A stretch of 11,973 bases of DNA. It comes from Merdicola sp048393175. Lineage in GTDB: Bacteria; Bacillota; Clostridia; TANB77; CAG-508. Numbering within the stretch: the stretch's first letter is position 1; each line of letters starts with the position of its first letter. The notes beneath the pieces were generated by a model. It was given only the letters and a program-made list of their open reading frames with translations. It searched no databases and was not told the origin of the DNA. Below, piece by piece: positions 6,847-11,973 of the stretch. The position numbers were made by a program, and so were the translations under genes. The stretch lies in assembly GCA_048393175.1 (NCBI GenBank), contig DBFJJM010000065.1, forward strand, positions 1 to 11,973. The letters are read 5' to 3'.

Positions 6847-7377
6847 CTATTTTATTTTTTCTCTTTCTTTGTCAATTTTTTCTTTTAAATATTGTGCAAA
6901 ATAATCATAATACTTGTCTTGCAATTCTTTTATTTTCCAATCAAAGCCAGTAACAACTTTTCTACAATTTTCTGAACCACAAGTACAGTTAAATTTGTAA
7001 TATTCATTATCAATAAATGCGTAATCAGTGGTTAATTCTTCATTTTTATCTATATCTTTCATTGCAACAAAAGTAATTTCTCCTCTTAGTCCACAATTAG
7101 GATTACAAGAATGATTTTCGAATAATTTTATTTCATTTTCTTCTTCCTTATTCATTGCTCCTAAAAAATATTCGTCACTTATTGGAAAATAACTATTTAT
7201 AATTCCAGATGAAAATATTTCTTCTCTAGTTAGTATATGACCACCTTTAATAAATACAATTTCACCTTTTTTTATAAACTCTTTAGCAAATATTCCTTTT
7301 CCATTTAATCCATTCTCCCTTACTTCTACTTTAGCTGATAAAATTGATTTTGTAGTAGGTTGTATATGTGTTTCCAT
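6847..7377 (-). CDS. SET-domain protein lysine methyltransferase-like, 176 aa
   Basis: A complete small SET protein. The family transfers methyl groups from SAM to lysines in proteins; the target here is unknown. Visible in order: N-terminal strand with GKGIFA (26-31, SAM site); signature NHSCNPNC (88-95); ELTTDYA (114-120) with the catalytic Tyr119; post-SET CTCGSENC (131-138) and TGFDW. Cys131, Cys133, Cys138 with Cys91 match the zinc site of eukaryotic post-SET enzymes. After residue 147 a charged helical tail follows. I choose the ATG at 7377 because GGAGGT lies 7 nt upstream; an ATG at 7395 would add six residues without such a site. It starts 1 nt after the stop of the truncated dehydrogenase and would be cotranslated with it. 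No promoter is visible, so expression depends on read-through. Confidence 0.88.
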   Translation of the reverse strand: METHIQPTTKSILSAKVEVRENGLNGKGIFAKEFIKKGEIVFIKGGHILTREEIFSSGIINSYFPISDEYFLGAMNKEEENEIKLFENHSCNPNCGLRGEITFVAMKDIDKNEELTTDYAFIDNEYYKFNCTCGSENCRKVVTGFDWKIKELQDKYYDYFAQYLKEKIDKEREKIK

Positions 7378-7378
7378 T

Positions 7379-8029
7379 CTAATAACCTCCATCAACTTTT
7401 ATTACTTCATCATTTATAAAATCTGCATCATCACTAGCTAAAAATGTAACTACTTTTGCTATTTCACTTGGTTCTGCAAATCGTTTTTTATAAATTCTAT
7501 TAGTTTCTTCTTCAACTAATTCTTTAGGTAAATCTTTATTCATATCAGTATTCACCCAGCCTGGTGCTACACAATTTACGTTTATATATGGTGAAAATTG
7601 AATTGCTAAATTATGAGTTAAATTAATTAATCCTGCTTTCGAAGCATCATAATCTATACTTGTCGGAAAGAATGAATTAATTCCATTTGTACTTGATATA
7701 TTTATTATTTTACCACTTTTATTTTTTAGCATTTCATTTCCTACATACTTGCTTACAATAAATGGTGCTATTAAATTTACATTTAATGTTTGTTTCCAAT
7801 CATCAATGGTTCTATCTTCAAATTCTTTATCTATGGCAATACCTGCATTATTAACAAGAACATCAATCTTTCCAAATTCATTAATAATACTTCTTATCAT
7901 ATTTTTAACTTCATCCTCGTTTGAAACATCTGCCTTAATGCATATTGCTTTTATTTCATATTCTTTTTCTAATTCTTTTTTCAAATTTTCCGCTTTTTTA
8001 TTTTCTTCTATGTAATTTATAACAACATT
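7379..8029 (-). pseudogene. FabG-like short-chain dehydrogenase/reductase, 5'-truncated
   Basis: This is the C-terminal 216 residues of an SDR, which would reduce a keto group (3-oxoacyl-ACP or similar) with NAD(P)H. Counting from 8029, the fragment opens NVVINYIEENKK, normally about residue 30 of an SDR. NNAG is at 60-63, the catalytic serine in ISSTNG about 112-113, and Tyr127-x3-Lys131 in DYDASKAG; it ends in VDGGY. The N-terminal strand and the TGxxxGIG cofactor loop are absent. The frame runs open exactly to 8029, and the next three bases upstream are TAG, supplied by the 78-bp repeat. A TTG at 7984 could start translation, but the product could not bind cofactor normally. Its stop is coupled to the SET start, so the two genes were an operon before truncation. 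Confidence 0.88.
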
Positions 8030-8107
8030 CTATACCTTATATCAATGCTTTTAACATAATAAAACAGAATACTAATATTTTAGCATTCTGTTAACATATT
8101 GGCTCCT
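8030..8107 (-). repeat. 78-bp direct repeat, copy 2 (native tRNA-Asn 3' end)
   Basis: Identical to 6608-6685. It spans the last 8 nt of tRNA-Asn (8100-8107) and the downstream terminator. Bases outside differ at once on both sides (C versus T at the tRNA side, T versus A at the other), so the repeat boundaries are sharp. Confidence 0.95.
8050..8092 (-). terminator. Intrinsic terminator of the rRNA operon
   Basis: AACAGAATGCTAA pairs with TTAGTATTCTGTT (13 bp, one G-U) around AATA, 8063-8092, followed by TTATTATGTT. The T-run is interrupted, so some read-through into the dehydrogenase and SET genes is possible. Confidence 0.75.
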
Positions 8108-8175
8108 CTTGTTGGACTCGAACCAACGACCTATCGGTTAACAGCCGAGCGCTCTACCAACTGAGCTAAAGAGGA
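8100..8175 (-). tRNA. tRNA-Asn (anticodon GTT)
   Basis: A 76-nt tRNA with encoded CCA. The acceptor TCCTCTT pairs with AAGAGGA, and the anticodon loop CTGTTAA exposes GTT. The T loop is TTCGAGT. It lies 10 nt after 5S rRNA as the last gene of the rRNA operon. Its 3' tip is inside the 78-bp repeat. Confidence 0.97.
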
Positions 8176-8185
8176 ATATATAAAA

Positions 8186-8301
8186 CCTGGCGACAACCTA
8201 TTTTCCCAGCAGGGTAACCCACAAGTATCTTCGGCACAATAGAGCTTGACTTCTGTGTTCGGTATGGGAACAGGTATTTCCTCTATGTTATCATCACCAG
8301 A
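8186..8301 (-). rRNA. 5S ribosomal RNA
   Basis: About 116 nt, opening TCTGGTGATGAT and closing with TCGCCAGG. The ends pair as helix I, and the conserved CCCATACCGAACACAGAAGT segment is present. Ends are by alignment from memory and could be off by a few nt. Confidence 0.93.
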
Positions 8302-8328
8302 AAATGAATGACTTTCTTTATGCAACGT

Positions 8329-8357
8329 ATTATACTACTTTGCTTTTTATTTGACAA
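8329..8357 (-). promoter_or_regulatory. Near-consensus promoter between 23S and 5S rRNA
   Basis: On the minus strand TTGTCA (8352-8357), exactly 17 nt, TATAAT (8329-8334). The predicted start is about 20 nt upstream of 5S. It would transcribe 5S and tRNA-Asn without 16S and 23S. This is as good a match as the tRNA-Ser promoter in the same window. Confidence 0.65.
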
Positions 8358-8423
8358 GTACTTTTACTCTATTTTATCCTTTTTTCTTTTTTTTATTCAC
8401 TTGTCATATATATTTTTTTAGCA

Positions 8424-8448
8424 CACTGAAAAATACATAGAAAGAAGA
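8424..8448 (-). other. 23S processing stem, 3' strand
   Basis: These 25 nt can pair along their full length with 11436-11460 (23 Watson-Crick and 2 G-U pairs), enclosing 23S rRNA. Such bracketing stems are the usual RNase III substrate in precursor rRNA. The rest of 8302-8477 is the 23S-5S spacer, with the internal promoter and no gene. Confidence 0.75.
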
Positions 8449-8477
8449 TAGGGTAACCTATCAAATATATACCTTTG

Positions 8478-11356
<2,879 letters not shown>

Positions 11357-11382
11357 TTCTTCTTTTTTCGGTTAATTTTTCC

Positions 11383-11402
11383 CTATTGAAATCTTTCAAT
11401 AG
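11383..11402 (-). other. Spacer hairpin just upstream of 23S
   Basis: CTATTGAAA and TTTCAATAG form a perfect 9-bp stem around 2 nt. No T-run follows, so it is not a terminator. Lying inside the 23S processing stem, it is probably part of the precursor fold. Confidence 0.5.
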
Positions 11403-11435
11403 TACTATTTCTTTCTAGTTTACCTTTGCTTTTTC

Positions 11436-11460
11436 TCTTCTTTCTATATATTTTTCAATG
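11436..11460 (-). other. 23S processing stem, 5' strand
   Basis: The partner of 8424-8448 across 23S rRNA: 25 consecutive pairs including two G-U pairs, which argues for conservation of pairing and not of sequence alone. Confidence 0.75.
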
Positions 11461-11465
11461 TGCTT

Positions 11466-11486
11466 CTGAGATAAATTTTATCTCAG
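11466..11486 (-). other. Spacer hairpin directly after tRNA-Ile
   Basis: CTGAGATAA and TTATCTCAG form a perfect 9-bp stem with a 3-nt loop, 1 nt beyond the tRNA-Ile CCA. No T-run follows. It may help separate the tRNA from the 23S precursor. Confidence 0.5.
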
Positions 11487-11487
11487 T

Positions 11488-11564
<77 letters not shown>

Positions 11565-11613
11565 ATATATTTAGAGTATCTTTCTGTTCGCTTCTTTTGT
11601 ACGAGCCACTCTA

Positions 11614-11710
11614 TTTTTAATGTACTTTTCTTGCTTTTCCATAAATGTACTTCTTGATAACATCTTTATCGAACATTTATCAAGATGCAAGTAAAAAAGT
11701 ACATTAAAAA
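11614..11710 (-). repeat. Long inverted repeat in the 16S-23S spacer
   Basis: Outer arms of 16 bp (TTTTTAATGTACTTTT with its complement) continue, after a 3-nt bulge, into CTTGC/GCAAG. An inner stem CTTGATAA/TTATCAAG (11653-11660 with 11677-11684) lies inside. A second AAGTACATTTAT (11641-11652) could compete with the outer 3' arm for the same 5' strand. There is no gene between tRNA-Ile and 16S. Confidence 0.6.
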
Positions 11711-11736
11711 ATAAATAATAAATTCAGTTTGAGAAA

Positions 11737-11973
<237 letters not shown>

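Larger units (their letters stand above)
6608..8107 (-). mobile_element. Putative small island or duplication scar at tRNA-Asn
   Basis: A segment of 1422 bp plus one extra repeat length, bounded by two perfect 78-bp direct repeats, one of them the natural 3' end of tRNA-Asn. It carries a 5'-truncated dehydrogenase and a SET-domain gene and no integrase or transposase. The geometry matches integration at a tRNA 3' end (att sites on both sides), with the element later reduced. It equally fits homologous recombination between terminator copies at different rRNA operons. Recombination across the repeats would delete the segment and leave tRNA-Asn intact. Confidence 0.5.

Noticed and set aside
6608..8107. 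Insertion sequence or composite transposon
   Set aside because: There are no terminal inverted repeats and no transposase, and the long direct repeats are tRNA/terminator sequence, not a short target duplication.
8131..8325. Open frame of 64 codons on the minus strand
   Set aside because: It runs through 5S rRNA and tRNA-Asn and has no ribosome site.

Overview
The window looks like a piece of a low-GC Gram-positive chromosome (Bacillota, most likely a clostridial lineage). The protein-coding part is strongly AT-rich, genes carry GGAG-type ribosome binding sites, promoters are close to the sigma-A consensus, and the 16S rRNA 3' end is of the usual Bacillota type. I do not attempt a genus. Every supported gene lies on the minus strand, so the biological reading order runs from high to low coordinates.

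Positions 8100-11973 hold the distal part of a ribosomal RNA operon: 16S rRNA (3' end only), tRNA-Ile(GAT), 23S rRNA, 5S rRNA and tRNA-Asn(GTT), closed by an intrinsic terminator. The spacers carry hairpins, a 25-bp stem bracketing 23S, and a near-consensus sigma-A promoter between 23S and 5S that could transcribe 5S plus tRNA-Asn independently.

Positions 3343-8107, between tRNA-Asn and tRNA-Ser, look like an accessory region. Its most striking feature is a perfect 78-bp direct repeat (6608-6685 and 8030-8107). The copy at 8030-8107 contains the last 8 nt of tRNA-Asn plus the operon terminator. The second copy lies 1422 bp further downstream. Between them are a 5'-truncated FabG-like short-chain dehydrogenase, cut exactly at the repeat edge, and a SET-domain protein methyltransferase gene. 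After the second copy come a terminator and a two-gene type II restriction-modification system. Its methyltransferase resembles M.HhaI and its endonuclease resembles HinP1I; both prototypes act on GCGC. These are followed by a frameshifted SAM-dependent methyltransferase and a GNAT acetyltransferase.

Positions 1-3183 look like ordinary core chromosome: tRNA-Ser(GGA) with its own promoter and terminator, mutY, a 54-aa unidentified protein with its own promoter and terminator, and a long-chain acyl-CoA synthetase-like gene running off the left edge. These are compact single-gene units; the terminator of one nearly touches the promoter of the next.

The best candidates for something unusual are the tRNA-Asn-linked repeat and the 1.4-kb segment it encloses, and the internal 5S promoter. 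The restriction-modification system is well supported but belongs to known families. I see no CRISPR array, transposase or integrase.
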